64,000 nucleotides of DNA from Xylanimonas oleitrophica (GCF_003244315.1 NZ_QKWH01000003.1:248001-312000), one strand, 5' to 3'; positions 32,107 to 40,761 are shown, numbered from the stretch's first letter. Notes: a model not told the origin generated them from the letters alone. Program-made: numbers and translations.

Positions 32107-33171
32107 GTGACGAGCGCCCCGACCCCCTCGCCGGCCCACGAGACGCAGGCCGCCCCCGCCTCCCTGACCGCGGTGCGGCCGTCGGTGCCCCCCGAGCGTC
32201 TCCTGGCCGACCTGGTGCCCCCGCGGCACTTCGCCGAGGCGCGGTTCTCCACCTACCGGGCCAACCCGGCGTACCCGAGCCAGGCGGCCACGCTGGCCCG
32301 CCTCGAGGAGGTGGCGCGCGAGATCGCCGCCCCGCCCCGCCGCGGCCTGTTCTCCCGCAAGAGGCCCACGGCGTCGGCTGTCTACATGGACGGAGGGTTC
32401 GGCGTCGGCAAGACGCACCTGCTGACGTCGCTCGCCCACGCCGTCGGCGTGCAGGACTCCGCCTTCGGCACGTTCGTCGAGTACACGAACCTCGTGGGCG
32501 CACTCGGCTTCATGCCCACCGTCGAGGCGCTGGCCGCCAAGAAGCTCGTCTGCATCGACGAGTTCGAGCTCGACGACGCCGGCGACACCACCCTGATGTC
32601 CCGCCTGCTGCGCGAGCTGACCGATCGCGGCGTGGCGCTCGCGGCGACGTCGAACACGCTGCCGGAGGCGCTGGGGGAGGGGCGGTTCGCCGCCGAGGAC
32701 TTCCTGCGGGAGATCCAGGCGCTCGCGGCGCGCTTCGAGGTGCTGCGCGTGGACGGCGAGGACTACCGGCACCGTGCCGTGGTGACCGAGTCCCGGCCCC
32801 TGCCGGCCGAGACGGTGCGGGCGGTCGCGGCCTCGCGCACCGACGCGACCCTCGACGACTTCGACGCTCTCCTGGAGCACCTGGGCTCGGTGCACCCCAG
32901 CCGCTACGGGGCCCTGCTCGACGGCGTGGGTCTCGTGGCGCTGACGGACGTGCACCCGGTGCGGCGCCAGGAGGTGGCGCTGCGCCTGGTGGTGCTGGTC
33001 GACCGCCTGTACGACCGTGACGTGCCGGTGCTGCTCAGCGGGTCCGGCGAGGCGTCGCTGTTCACCGAGGAGATGCTGCGCGGCGGGTACCGGAAGAAGT
33101 ACTACCGGGCGCTGTCGCGGCTCGGCGCGCTGGCGGAGGAGGGCCGGACCGTCGCCCAGGCGGCTGCCTGA
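32107..33171 (+). CDS. zapE: cell division ATPase ZapE (AFG1-like)
   Basis: About 354 residues, an AAA-type P-loop ATPase. The Walker A is GGFGVGKTHLL, Walker B KLVCIDEFELDD, and sensor residues lie in VALAATSNTLPE. In E. coli ZapE associates with FtsZ under stress or low oxygen; the actinobacterial role is less studied. TAATCT at 32093-32098 is a good -10 box, nine bases before the GTG at 32107, so the mRNA is probably leaderless. The frame is open to 32080. It is convergent with the TreZ-like gene, six bases apart, with no terminator visible between them. Confidence 0.9.
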   Translation: MTSAPTPSPAHETQAAPASLTAVRPSVPPERLLADLVPPRHFAEARFSTYRANPAYPSQAATLARLEEVAREIAAPPRRGLFSRKRPTASAVYMDGGFGVGKTHLLTSLAHAVGVQDSAFGTFVEYTNLVGALGFMPTVEALAAKKLVCIDEFELDDAGDTTLMSRLLRELTDRGVALAATSNTLPEALGEGRFAAEDFLREIQALAARFEVLRVDGEDYRHRAVVTESRPLPAETVRAVAASRTDATLDDFDALLEHLGSVHPSRYGALLDGVGLVALTDVHPVRRQEVALRLVVLVDRLYDRDVPVLLSGSGEASLFTEEMLRGGYRKKYYRALSRLGALAEEGRTVAQAAA

Positions 33172-33177
33172 GCGACG

Positions 33178-34812
33178 TCACGCCTCGGCGCGCAGCACCG
33201 CCGTGGTGCGCGCCGGCAGCGTGAGCACGGCGCCGTCGACCGCAGCGCGAGGGCTCCAGCCGGCCACGAGCGACCAGGCGCTCGGCGCGCCCGGCAGGAG
33301 CTCCTCGAGGGGCACGCGGGCGTCGTCGGGGCCGGTCGCGACGACGACGGCCGACCGCCCGCGCCGCAGGGTCAGCGCCGACCCTGCCGCGCGTACGTCC
33401 ACCTCGAGCGCGAGGTCGCGCATGGCGTCCTCGCGCAGCGCCGTGAGCCGGGTGCACCACTCGACGAGCCGCGCCGAGCCGTCGTCGCCGGTGTCGCTCG
33501 TGTCCCGGTGCGGTGCGGTCAGCGGCAGGTGGTCGGTGTCCAGCACAGCCGCCGTGCCCACCAGCACCGCCAGGGTCAGCAGGCTGGATCGCACGTCGAG
33601 GTCGGCGGCCGCGGCGCTCTCACGGACGGGGCGCTGCGGGCCGTGCACGCGCGGGGCGGCGTCCGCGGCCCAGGGCATGCCGGCCCGTGCCCCGGGGAGC
33701 CGGGTGAGGTCGCCGACGACGAGGGACGCCGCCCGGGCGGTCGCCGCGTGCGAGCGACGGCTGTCGCGCTCGGCGCGCAGGGGCAGCCGGGCCGCGGGGG
33801 TCAGGCTGGCGGCGAGGTGCCGAACGTCCACCACGGCGTCTGGATCTCTGGGGGAGCCGGGCGCGCCGAGCACTCGCCGGAGCACGCCGGCGAGCCGGTC
33901 GCTGCGGCCGGGCCCGTCGACGAACAGGGTCGTGGGTCGCTGCAGCCGCTCGGACGCGGCCACGGCGGTGTCGGCGAGCTCCGAGAGCGTGACGGGGGTG
34001 CGGTGCTCCAGCGCATCGACGTCGAGCTGCAACCCGTCGACGTGGAACTCCTCGAACCAGCGCTGGGCGTCGGTGGTGAGCAGGTCCCGCAGCCCGCGTG
34101 CACCGCTGCCCTCGCGGGGAGTCCTGCCGTCGACGGCGTGGCGGCCGTAGGCGCCGAGCCCCAGGTCCTCGACGACGGCCCAGCGGTGGGGCAGGGTCAG
34201 CACCACGGCGAGCCCGAGGGCGTGCGCGGCGTCGACGAAGCGCTGCAGGGCCCGGGGGCCGCCGTAGGGCTCGTGCACGGCCGACAGGCGCACGCCCGCC
34301 TCGGGGCCGGCGTCAGGGTCGAACGCGCTGAGGGGTGCGAGCTCGACGCCGTCCACGCCGCAGGCGGCGACCCGGGGCAGCAGGCGTGCCGCGGCGTCCA
34401 GGGTGCCCTCCGGCGTGGCGTGCGGCACGTCGAGGTGCAGCAGCACCCCGGCGCCGAGGTCCGGCGCCTGCCAGCCGTCGTCCGTCCACGAGAAGTACGG
34501 GTCGAACGCCCGGGGCAGCTCGTGGACGCCGTCGGGGAACCAGGCGCCGGCGGGGTCGGCGACGAGAGGGCCGTCGTCGACCCGGAAGCCGTAGGGCGTG
34601 CCGTACGGCACCCGCTGGTCGGCGCCCCAGTACCCGGGCCGCTGGGCACCGAGCAGCCGCAAGGGGCTCGTGCGCAGCTCGCCGTCGACGCGCGAGACGA
34701 GGTCGACCGTGCCGGCGTCGGGAGCCCACACCACCGGGCGCGCACCCGGCCAGCGGGTGTGCAGCGGCACACCGACCTGGGGTGCGCGGGGGCGGGCGCT
34801 CACCGCGGGCAT
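33178..34812 (-). CDS. TreZ-like GH13 protein lacking most catalytic motifs
   Basis: About 544 residues related to malto-oligosyltrehalose trehalohydrolase: an N-terminal E-set/CBM48-like domain (VVWAPDAGTVDLVSR), then a GH13 barrel (GVDGVELAPL, EPYGGPRALQRFVDAAHALGLAVVL). The nucleophile region survives as VDGLQLDVDAL. But the first GH13 motif (DxxxNH) reads LTLPHRW, the acid/base glutamate strand reads TLFVDGPG, and the final NHDQxGN motif cannot be found around MPWAADAAPRVHG. It may be a pseudoenzyme or binding partner. Its ATG overlaps the glgX stop (TGATG), so it is made with the debranching enzyme. Confidence 0.72.
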   Translation of the reverse strand: MPAVSARPRAPQVGVPLHTRWPGARPVVWAPDAGTVDLVSRVDGELRTSPLRLLGAQRPGYWGADQRVPYGTPYGFRVDDGPLVADPAGAWFPDGVHELPRAFDPYFSWTDDGWQAPDLGAGVLLHLDVPHATPEGTLDAAARLLPRVAACGVDGVELAPLSAFDPDAGPEAGVRLSAVHEPYGGPRALQRFVDAAHALGLAVVLTLPHRWAVVEDLGLGAYGRHAVDGRTPREGSGARGLRDLLTTDAQRWFEEFHVDGLQLDVDALEHRTPVTLSELADTAVAASERLQRPTTLFVDGPGRSDRLAGVLRRVLGAPGSPRDPDAVVDVRHLAASLTPAARLPLRAERDSRRSHAATARAASLVVGDLTRLPGARAGMPWAADAAPRVHGPQRPVRESAAAADLDVRSSLLTLAVLVGTAAVLDTDHLPLTAPHRDTSDTGDDGSARLVEWCTRLTALREDAMRDLALEVDVRAAGSALTLRRGRSAVVVATGPDDARVPLEELLPGAPSAWSLVAGWSPRAAVDGAVLTLPARTTAVLRAEA

Positions 34813-37184
34813 CAGGCCCGGCCCGAGGGGTCGGACGGGCGGGTGCCACGCTGCGGGGCCGCAGCCTGGCTGCCCGGTGCCGCGACGGCCGGGTCGGGGG
34901 TGGAGTCCGCAGCCGGTGCGGTCTCGGACGCCGCCGTGGCCGCGCCGGTCTCCGGGGCGGGCAGCGCCGTCGCAGCACGCGCTGCGCGGGCGGCGGCACG
35001 GGACCGCGCGGCCTCCTCGCGGCGCAGGGACGGGCGGGTGAGCACGACGACGCTGCGGCTCGTGACCGTCAGGGTCGTGCCCGCCTCGTGCCGCTCGCCG
35101 GTCGTGGTGGTGGCGTCGGTGTCCAGCACCGTGGTCCACACGCGGCCGTACGCCGCCGGGGGCAGCGTGAACTCCAGGGACTCGGAGTGGGCGTTGAAGA
35201 GCAGGAGGAACGCGTCGTCGACCAGGGCGTTGCCCCGGATGTCGACCTCCGGCATGGCGTCACCGTTGAGGAACACCATCAGGGAGCGCGCGTACCCGTT
35301 GGACCAGTCCTCGCCGTCCATGCGTGCGCCGGACAGGTCGAGCCAGTCGATCTCCGGCAGCTCGCCGTCACCCTCGGCCGCAGGGGAGGTGGCGCCGTCG
35401 CCGGCCCCGCCGAAGAAGGCACGCCGGTGCAGGACGGGGTGCTCGAGGCGCAGGCGCACCAGCCGGCGCGTGAACTCCAGCAGGTCTTCCTCGTCCTCGT
35501 CGAGGTCCCAGTCCATCCAGGTGATCTCGTTGTCCTGGCAGTAGCCGTTGTTGTTGCCGCCCTGGGTGCGCCCGATCTCGTCGCCGTGGGCCAGCATCGG
35601 CACGCCCTGGCTCAGCAGCAGCGTGGCCAGGAAGTTGCGACGCTGACGCTGGCGCAGCGCGAGCACGTCCGGGTCGTCGGTGGGGCCCTCGACGCCGCCG
35701 TTCCACGAGCGGTTGAAGCTCTCGCCGTCGTTGCCGTCCTCGCCGTTGGCCTCGTTGTGCTTCTCGTTGTAGGAGACGAGGTCGTTGAGCGTGAAGCCGT
35801 CGTGCGCGACGACGAAGTTGATGCTCGCGATCGGCTTGCGGCCGCTGTGCTCGTACAGGTCGCTCGAACCGGTCAGGCGCGAGGCGAACTCGGGCAGGGT
35901 GGCGGGCTCGCCGCGCCAGAAGTCGCGCACCGTGTCGCGGTAGCGGCCGTTCCACTCCGTCCACAGCGGGGGGAACCCGCCCACCTGGTATCCGCCGTCG
36001 CCCAGGTCCCACGGCTCGGCGATGAGCTTGACCTGGGAGATGACCGGGTCCTGGTGGACAATGTCGAAGAACGCGCTCAGCCGGTCCACCTCGTGGAACT
36101 GGCGGGCCAGGGTGGCCGCGAGGTCGAACCGGAAGCCGTCGACGTGCATCTCCTCGACCCAGTACCGCAGCGAGTCCATGATGAGCTGCAGCACGGCGGG
36201 GGAGCGCATGAGCAGGGAGTTGCCCGTGCCGGTGGTGTCGAAGTAGTGCGCCTCGTCGCCGTCGACCAGACGGTAGTACGCGGCGTTGTCGATGCCCTTG
36301 AAGGAGAGGGTGGGGCCCAGGTGGTTGCCCTCGGCCGTGTGGTTGTAGACGACGTCGAGGATGACCTCGATGCCGGCCTCGTGGAGGGCCGCGACCATCG
36401 TCTTGAACTCCAGCACCTGCTGGCCGCGCGTCCCGTACGCCGCGTACCCGTTGTGGGGCGCGAAGAACCCGACGGTGTTGTAGCCCCAGTAGTTGCTCAG
36501 GCCCTTGGCGCTCAGCGTGGTGTCCTGGACGAACTGGTGGACGGGCATGAGCTCGACGGCGGTGACGCCCAGGCGTACCAGGTGGTCGATCATCGCGGGG
36601 TGGCCCATGCCTGCGTAGGTTCCGCGCAGCTCCTGCGGGATGCCGGGGTGACGCATGGTCATGCCCTTGACGTGGGCCTCGTAGAGCACGGTGTCGTGGT
36701 AGTCGATCTGCGGCGGGCGGTCGTGGCCCCAGTCGAAGAACGGGTTGACGACGACGGAGGTCATCGTGTGCGGGGCCGAGTCGGCCGCAGGGGTGCCCGC
36801 CGCGTGCGGGGTCTCGCCGTGGACGGCGGCCTCCGGGTCCTCGAACGGGTAGGAGAACAGGGACTGGTCGCCGTCGATCTGGCCGTCGACGGCCTTGGCG
36901 TAGGGGTCGAGCAGCAGCTTGGAGGGGTCGCAGCGGTGGCCACCGGCGGGGTCCCACGGGCCGTGGACGCGGTACCCGTACCGGGTGCCGGGGCCGACGC
37001 CGGGCAGGTAGACGTGCCAGACGTGCGCGTCGACCTCCTGCACCTCGACGCGCTCCTCGGTGCCGTCGTCGGCGAGGAGGCACAGCTCGACGCGCTCGGC
37101 CACGGAGGAGAACAGCGCGAAGTTGGTGCCGCGGCCGTCGAACGTGGCACCCAGCGGATAAGACCGTCCTGGCCAGGTCTGCAT
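34812..37184 (-). CDS. glgX: glycogen debranching enzyme (isoamylase type)
   Basis: About 790 residues, a GlgX/TreX-type GH13 enzyme that hydrolyses alpha-1,6 branches of glycogen or limit dextrin. After an N-terminal CBM48 domain (GRGTNFALFSSVAERVELCL), the barrel shows DVVYNHTAEG, DGFRFDLAATLAR (nucleophile Asp), LIAEPWDLG (acid/base Glu) and VVAHDGFTLNDL (third Asp), all intact. The C-terminal tail is Ala/Thr/Pro-rich and probably disordered. I choose the ATG at 37184 (MQTWPGRSYPLG) by family convention; an ATG four codons upstream (37196) is equally possible. The next gene, the TreZ-like protein, is translationally coupled. Confidence 0.93.
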   Translation of the reverse strand: MQTWPGRSYPLGATFDGRGTNFALFSSVAERVELCLLADDGTEERVEVQEVDAHVWHVYLPGVGPGTRYGYRVHGPWDPAGGHRCDPSKLLLDPYAKAVDGQIDGDQSLFSYPFEDPEAAVHGETPHAAGTPAADSAPHTMTSVVVNPFFDWGHDRPPQIDYHDTVLYEAHVKGMTMRHPGIPQELRGTYAGMGHPAMIDHLVRLGVTAVELMPVHQFVQDTTLSAKGLSNYWGYNTVGFFAPHNGYAAYGTRGQQVLEFKTMVAALHEAGIEVILDVVYNHTAEGNHLGPTLSFKGIDNAAYYRLVDGDEAHYFDTTGTGNSLLMRSPAVLQLIMDSLRYWVEEMHVDGFRFDLAATLARQFHEVDRLSAFFDIVHQDPVISQVKLIAEPWDLGDGGYQVGGFPPLWTEWNGRYRDTVRDFWRGEPATLPEFASRLTGSSDLYEHSGRKPIASINFVVAHDGFTLNDLVSYNEKHNEANGEDGNDGESFNRSWNGGVEGPTDDPDVLALRQRQRRNFLATLLLSQGVPMLAHGDEIGRTQGGNNNGYCQDNEITWMDWDLDEDEEDLLEFTRRLVRLRLEHPVLHRRAFFGGAGDGATSPAAEGDGELPEIDWLDLSGARMDGEDWSNGYARSLMVFLNGDAMPEVDIRGNALVDDAFLLLFNAHSESLEFTLPPAAYGRVWTTVLDTDATTTTGERHEAGTTLTVTSRSVVVLTRPSLRREEAARSRAAARAARAATALPAPETGAATAASETAPAADSTPDPAVAAPGSQAAAPQRGTRPSDPSGRA

Positions 37185-37317
37185 GCCGCCGATCATCACA
37201 CTGTCGGGCCGAACCGGCGCGTCGAACGGGCGCTCTGCCTGCGGTTTTGCCCGAATCTCACCGAATAGTGTGCCAGGCGCCCGAGCGAACGGACCGACCC
37301 GGGCGGAAGATGGACCC

Positions 37318-37572
37318 ATGAGCACCGAAGGGAACCCTGCCTCCCGCGCCGACGCCTCCGAGCCCGACGAGGAGACCCGGCAGCGCGTCCGCCGTCTCCT
37401 CGCCGCCTCCTCCGGGAGGGTCTCGCAGCCCCGCCCGCCCCGCCACCCCGAGGGAGACCCGCGGGTCGGCGGCGACCCGAGCAAGGCACCGACCTCGCTC
37501 TCGGCGGCGGAACTGCACCCGATCGAGGGCGACTCGAGCGGGACCTCCTGGGACGACCCCCGGGAGCTCTAG
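37318..37572 (+). CDS. small acidic hypothetical protein
   Basis: About 84 residues, hydrophilic and Pro/Ser/Asp-rich, with one basic helix (DEETRQRVRRLLAASSGR). No domain or membrane segment is visible; it is probably disordered. The ATG at 37318 has GGAAGATGG upstream. It is divergent from glgX and ends two bases before the convergent next gene. Codon use matches the neighbourhood. Function unknown. Confidence 0.55.
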   Translation: MSTEGNPASRADASEPDEETRQRVRRLLAASSGRVSQPRPPRHPEGDPRVGGDPSKAPTSLSAAELHPIEGDSSGTSWDDPREL

Positions 37573-37574
37573 CC

Positions 37575-37853
37575 CTACCGCGGGAACCTGTCGGCCGTGA
37601 CGGGGATCAGGCGCGGCATCCCGGCAGGCGCGACCTCGCTGAGCGCCAGGTAGCGCGCCTCGGCACGGTGCAGGCGGATGTGCTCGTCCAGCGACCACTC
37701 CGGGCCGTTGGTCAGCACCATGCCGCACGAGCAGTCGATCTCGACGCGCCCGTCCTCCAGATGGCGCACCTGGCCCACGGTCACGTGGGAGGCGCGGGCG
37801 TGCGCCTTGGCCCGGCGCATGCTGGCGCTGACGGCCGGCTCGTGAGGATCCAC
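37575..37853 (-). CDS. small hypothetical protein with CSC motif
   Basis: A 92-residue protein. The central part VEIDCSCGMVLTNGPEWSLDEHIRLHRAEARYLALSE (residues about 38-73, quoted here only by its key residues C-x-C, W, H-x5-H) looks like a small zinc-ribbon-like or metal-binding unit: two cysteines followed by two histidines. No enzyme motif is seen. It ends two bases from the convergent small gene and precedes the tRNA cluster. Function unknown. Confidence 0.55.
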   Translation of the reverse strand: MDPHEPAVSASMRRAKAHARASHVTVGQVRHLEDGRVEIDCSCGMVLTNGPEWSLDEHIRLHRAEARYLALSEVAPAGMPRLIPVTADRFPR

Positions 37854-37944
37854 CCCGGGAGCCTAACCGCCGCCCACGGCGGCCGGGTGTTGCGCGGCGC
37901 AGCGCGGCGGCGTCGTGCCCGGGGTGCGCACGGGGCACGCGAAA

Positions 37945-37970
37945 GGCCCCGGACCGTGGGGTCCGGGGCC
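37945..37970 (-). terminator. terminator of the Gly-Val tRNA unit
   Basis: An 11-bp perfect stem, GGCCCCGGACC with loop GTGG, followed on the minus strand by TTTCGCG. It lies immediately after tRNA-Val. Confidence 0.8.
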
Positions 37971-37977
37971 TCGACGC

Positions 37978-38052
37978 TGGTGGGCGATACTGGGATCGAA
38001 CCAGTGACCTCTTCCGTGTCAGGGAAGCGCGCTACCGCTGCGCCAATCGCCC
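37978..38052 (-). tRNA. tRNA-Val (GAC), copy 1
   Basis: A full cloverleaf: acceptor GGGCGAT paired with ATCGCCC, anticodon arm CTTCC-CTGACAC-GGAAG with anticodon GAC, and T arm with GGTTCGATCC. CCA is encoded after discriminator A. The mature body is identical to copy 2. Confidence 0.96.
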
Positions 38053-38100
38053 GAGGGCTGCCCTGAACGTCCCGGGGGACTGGTTCGAAGGCGAACCGAG

Positions 38101-38173
38101 AGCGGATGACGGGACTCGAACCCGCGACCCTCACCTTGGCAAGGTGATGCTCTACCAACTGAGCCACATCCGC
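38101..38173 (-). tRNA. tRNA-Gly (GCC), copy 1
   Basis: A cloverleaf with acceptor GCGGATG, anticodon arm TCACC-TTGCCAA-GGTGA (anticodon GCC) and T loop GGTTCGAGTCC. No CCA is encoded. It is the first gene of the two-tRNA unit, and identical to copy 2. Confidence 0.96.
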
Positions 38174-38218
38174 GCGGCCGGTGCTGAGGATCTTGTCCCC
38201 GTCTCCGGCGCCTGTGGA

Positions 38219-38249
38219 ACATTAGTCGACCGTTGGCCCGCTGGTCCAA
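38219..38249 (-). promoter_or_regulatory. promoter of the Gly-Val tRNA unit
   Basis: On the minus strand TTGGAC (38249-38244) and TAATGT (38224-38219) are separated by 19 bp. The same boxes and spacing recur before the second unit, which supports both. Confidence 0.55.
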
Positions 38250-38305
38250 TCGCGGCGCTGTGACCTGCGCCAAAGCCGGCCCGCTGGGACCCCGGGGGGA
38301 GACGC

Positions 38306-38339
38306 CGAAGGCCCCGGACCACATGGTCCGGGGCCTTCG
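38306..38339 (-). terminator. terminator of the Gly-Cys-Val tRNA unit
   Basis: A 15-bp perfect stem (CGAAGGCCCCGGACC, loop ACAT), an extended version of the hairpin at 37945, just after tRNA-Val copy 2. Confidence 0.82.
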
Positions 38340-38343
38340 CGCG

Positions 38344-38418
38344 TGGTGGGCGATACTGGGATCGAACCAGTGACCTCTTCCGTGTCAGGGAAGCGCGCTA
38401 CCGCTGCGCCAATCGCCC
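38344..38418 (-). tRNA. tRNA-Val (GAC), copy 2
   Basis: Same sequence as copy 1, anticodon GAC in loop CTGACAC, encoded CCA. It is the last gene of the three-tRNA unit. Confidence 0.96.
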
Positions 38419-38440
38419 GTGCCTGATCGCTCAGGGTGCG

Positions 38441-38511
38441 AGGTGGGTACGGGATTCGAACCCGTGTATACGGCTTTGCAGGCCGCTGCCTCGCCTCTCG
38501 GCCAACCCACC
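38441..38511 (-). tRNA. tRNA-Cys (GCA)
   Basis: A cloverleaf with acceptor GGTGGGT, anticodon loop CTGCAAA (anticodon GCA) and T arm GGGTTCGAATCCC. No CCA is encoded. It lies between tRNA-Gly copy 2 and tRNA-Val copy 2. Confidence 0.95.
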
Positions 38512-38552
38512 TTGAGACGTGCTCTCCCTGGCGTGCAGAGAGTGGGCCTCCG

Positions 38553-38625
38553 AGCGGATGACGGGACTCGAACCCGCGACCCTCACCTTGGCAAGGTGAT
38601 GCTCTACCAACTGAGCCACATCCGC
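38553..38625 (-). tRNA. tRNA-Gly (GCC), copy 2
   Basis: Identical to copy 1 including discriminator; no CCA encoded. The flank GCGCGGCCGGTGCT upstream is also shared with copy 1, so the duplicated segment includes part of the leader. Confidence 0.96.
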
Positions 38626-38672
38626 GCGGCCGGTGCTTCGGGATCGTTCCCGGGGCGTCCGGCGCGTACCGA

Positions 38673-38703
38673 ACAGTAGTTCACCGGTGGCGGGGTCGTC
38701 CAA
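38673..38703 (-). promoter_or_regulatory. promoter of the Gly-Cys-Val tRNA unit
   Basis: Minus-strand TTGGAC (38703-38698) and TACTGT (38678-38673) with a 19-bp spacer, the same layout as the other tRNA unit. Confidence 0.55.
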
Positions 38704-38729
38704 TCGCTCGTGGTCAGTACCGTTCGCAC

Positions 38730-39884
38730 GTGCACACCTGCGTCGACCGCTCGAGCTCCTGGGCCCGGTTCTCCGGCCGCCTGGCCACCCGGGCGGTCGA
38801 GTGCGTCGACATCGAGGCGCAGCCGGAGCGGCTGCGCAGCGGCCTGTGGTTCGTCGTCGTCGACTTCGAGGCGGCGATCGGCGGTGCCGCTGGCGGCTCC
38901 ACGGGGCGAGCGGGGCGGGCGCGCGCCTGGCGGTTCGCCGAGGTGCGCGACGACGACGGCACCGCCGCCGGCCCAGGGTGGGCTGGACCGGCCGTCGGCA
39001 CGTGGCGCAGCTCCCTCGACCAGGCCGCCTACGAGGCGGCCGTGCGTCGCGTGCGCGAGCACGTGCGCGCGGGGGACGTCTACCAGGCCAACGTCTGCCG
39101 CGTCCTGGAGGCCCCTCTGCCCGTGGCGGCCGACGGCCGCGAGCCCGACGCCGCAGGGCTGGCCCGCGTCCTGGCCGCCGGGAACCCCGCGCCGCACGCC
39201 GCGGCCGTGCACGTGCCGGGCGGCGGTGGCGTCGACCCCGTGTGGGTGGTCAGCGCATCCCCGGAGCTGTACCTCTCGCTGCGCACCGACGCGGGCCGAG
39301 GGGTGCTCGGCTCCGGGCCCATCAAGGGCACCGCCCGCACGCCGGAGGGGCTGACGGAGAAGGACCGCACCGAGAACGTCATGATCACGGACCTGGTGCG
39401 CAACGACCTGCAGCGCGTGTGCCGGCCCGGCACCGTCGAGGTCACCGACCTGCTGGCCGTGGAAGAGCACCCCGGGCTCGTGCACCTGGTCTCCCGCGTG
39501 CGCGGCGTGGTGGCCGGCGACGTCGCGGGCGCGCCCGACCTCTGGCGCCGCCTCCTGGACGGCACCTTCCCGCCCGGGTCCGTCTCGGGCGCACCGAAGT
39601 CTTCGGCGCTGCGCCTCATCGGCGAGCTCGAGCCCGTGCCCCGCGGCCCCTACTGCGGGGCCGTCGGGTGGGTCGACGCCGACGCCGGGACGGCGGAGCT
39701 CGCCGTCGGCATCCGCACGTTCTGGTGGGAGCGCACCGGGACCGAGGGCGAGGGGGTGCTGCGGTTCGGCACCGGCGCCGGCATCACCTGGGGCAGCGAC
39801 CCCCGGTCCGAGTGGCACGAGACGGAGCTCAAGGCCGCCCGCCTCGTCGGTCTCGCCAGCAGGCAGGCGCTCCCGCAGGGGTGA
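38730..39884 (+). CDS. pabB: aminodeoxychorismate synthase component I (chorismate-binding)
   Basis: A 384-residue chorismate-utilising enzyme that aminates chorismate to 4-amino-4-deoxychorismate for folate. The C-terminal catalytic half shows IKGTARTPEG, ENVMITDLVRNDLQRVC and GSVSGAPKSSALRLI followed by PYCGAVGW, all family hallmarks; anthranilate synthase subunits share them. The assignment as PabB rests on the adjacent pabC-like gene 22 bp downstream and the short N-terminus. Translation appears to start at the GTG at 38730, with few bases for a leader. It is divergent from the tRNA cluster. Confidence 0.87.
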   Translation: MHTCVDRSSSWARFSGRLATRAVECVDIEAQPERLRSGLWFVVVDFEAAIGGAAGGSTGRAGRARAWRFAEVRDDDGTAAGPGWAGPAVGTWRSSLDQAAYEAAVRRVREHVRAGDVYQANVCRVLEAPLPVAADGREPDAAGLARVLAAGNPAPHAAAVHVPGGGGVDPVWVVSASPELYLSLRTDAGRGVLGSGPIKGTARTPEGLTEKDRTENVMITDLVRNDLQRVCRPGTVEVTDLLAVEEHPGLVHLVSRVRGVVAGDVAGAPDLWRRLLDGTFPPGSVSGAPKSSALRLIGELEPVPRGPYCGAVGWVDADAGTAELAVGIRTFWWERTGTEGEGVLRFGTGAGITWGSDPRSEWHETELKAARLVGLASRQALPQG

Positions 39885-39906
39885 GACGTGCGGCACACTG
39901 GCCCGC

Positions 39907-40761
39907 ATGACGTTGGTGATCTGGGCGGACGGACGGTTCGTCGAGGAGGGTGAGGGCGCGCTCAGCGCGGTGGACCACGGCATCACCGTGGGGGACGGCG
40001 CGTTCGAGACGTGCACGATCGTGGACGGGCAGGCCTTCGCGCTGAGCCGGCACCTGCGCCGCCTCGGGCGCTCCCTGGCGGGCCTCGGCCTCGCCGCCGT
40101 CGACGAGGGCCTGGTGCGCGAGGGTGTCACCGCCGTGCTGGGCCGCGCCGGCCGCATCGACGGGCGCCTGCGCATCACCGTCACCGCAGGGGTCGGGCCG
40201 CTCGGCTCCGGGCGCACGGGCGCTGCCGCCACCCTCGTCGTCGCCGCCGCGCCCTCCGAGATCGCCGCCGAGGGGCGCGCGGCGCGCTCGCCCTGGACCC
40301 GCAACGAGCGCTCCGCCGTCGCCGGGCTCAAGACGACGTCGTACGCGGAGAACGTCGTCGCCCTGGCCGAGGCGGTGGCCAAGGGCGCCGACGAGGCGCT
40401 GCTCGCCAACACCACAGGTGATCTCTGCGAGGGCACCGGCTCCAACGTGTTCGTGGAGAGGGGCGGCGAGCTGGTCACCCCGAGGCTCGACTCGGGCTGC
40501 CTCGCCGGCATCACCCGCGAGCTGCTGCTCGAGTGGGGGCAGGAGGCGGGCCTGCCCGTGCGCGAGGCCAGGGCGGGGGAGCTGCCCTTCTCCGTGCTCG
40601 ACGGGGTCGAGCGCGGCCGGGCGCGGCTCCTCCTGACCTCCTCGGGCCGCAACGTGCAGCCCGTCACCTGGCTGGACGGCACCGAGCTGCCCGCCGGGGA
40701 GCTCTCGCTCGCCGCGCAGGAGCTGTTCGCCCGGCTGCAGCGCGAGCGCCTCGACCCCTGA
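39907..40761 (+). CDS. pabC: aminodeoxychorismate lyase (class IV aminotransferase)
   Basis: A 284-residue PLP enzyme of fold type IV. The Schiff-base lysine is in AGLKTTSYAENV. EALLANTTGDLCEGTGSNVFV is the PLP-phosphate region (quoted key residues E-G-T-G-S-N). Its position directly after pabB supports the role of releasing pyruvate from aminodeoxychorismate to give p-aminobenzoate. Branched-chain or D-amino acid aminotransferases are less likely in this setting. It ends 120 bp before tRNA-Val(CAC). Confidence 0.88.
   Translation: MTLVIWADGRFVEEGEGALSAVDHGITVGDGAFETCTIVDGQAFALSRHLRRLGRSLAGLGLAAVDEGLVREGVTAVLGRAGRIDGRLRITVTAGVGPLGSGRTGAAATLVVAAAPSEIAAEGRAARSPWTRNERSAVAGLKTTSYAENVVALAEAVAKGADEALLANTTGDLCEGTGSNVFVERGGELVTPRLDSGCLAGITRELLLEWGQEAGLPVREARAGELPFSVLDGVERGRARLLLTSSGRNVQPVTWLDGTELPAGELSLAAQELFARLQRERLDP

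Noticed and set aside
34335-37268. Nearly 1-kb-residue open frame antisense to glgX
   Set aside because: Product is Val/Gly/Arg-rich filler; the opposite strand has intact GH13 motifs.
37781-38167. Short proteins in both tRNA units beginning MAQLVEHHLAKVRVAGSSPV
   Set aside because: This is the well-known spurious translation of tRNA-Gly sequence.
37945-38640. CRISPR-like regular repeats
   Set aside because: The repeated blocks are complete tRNA genes and their flanks, not short repeats with unique spacers. No cas genes are present.
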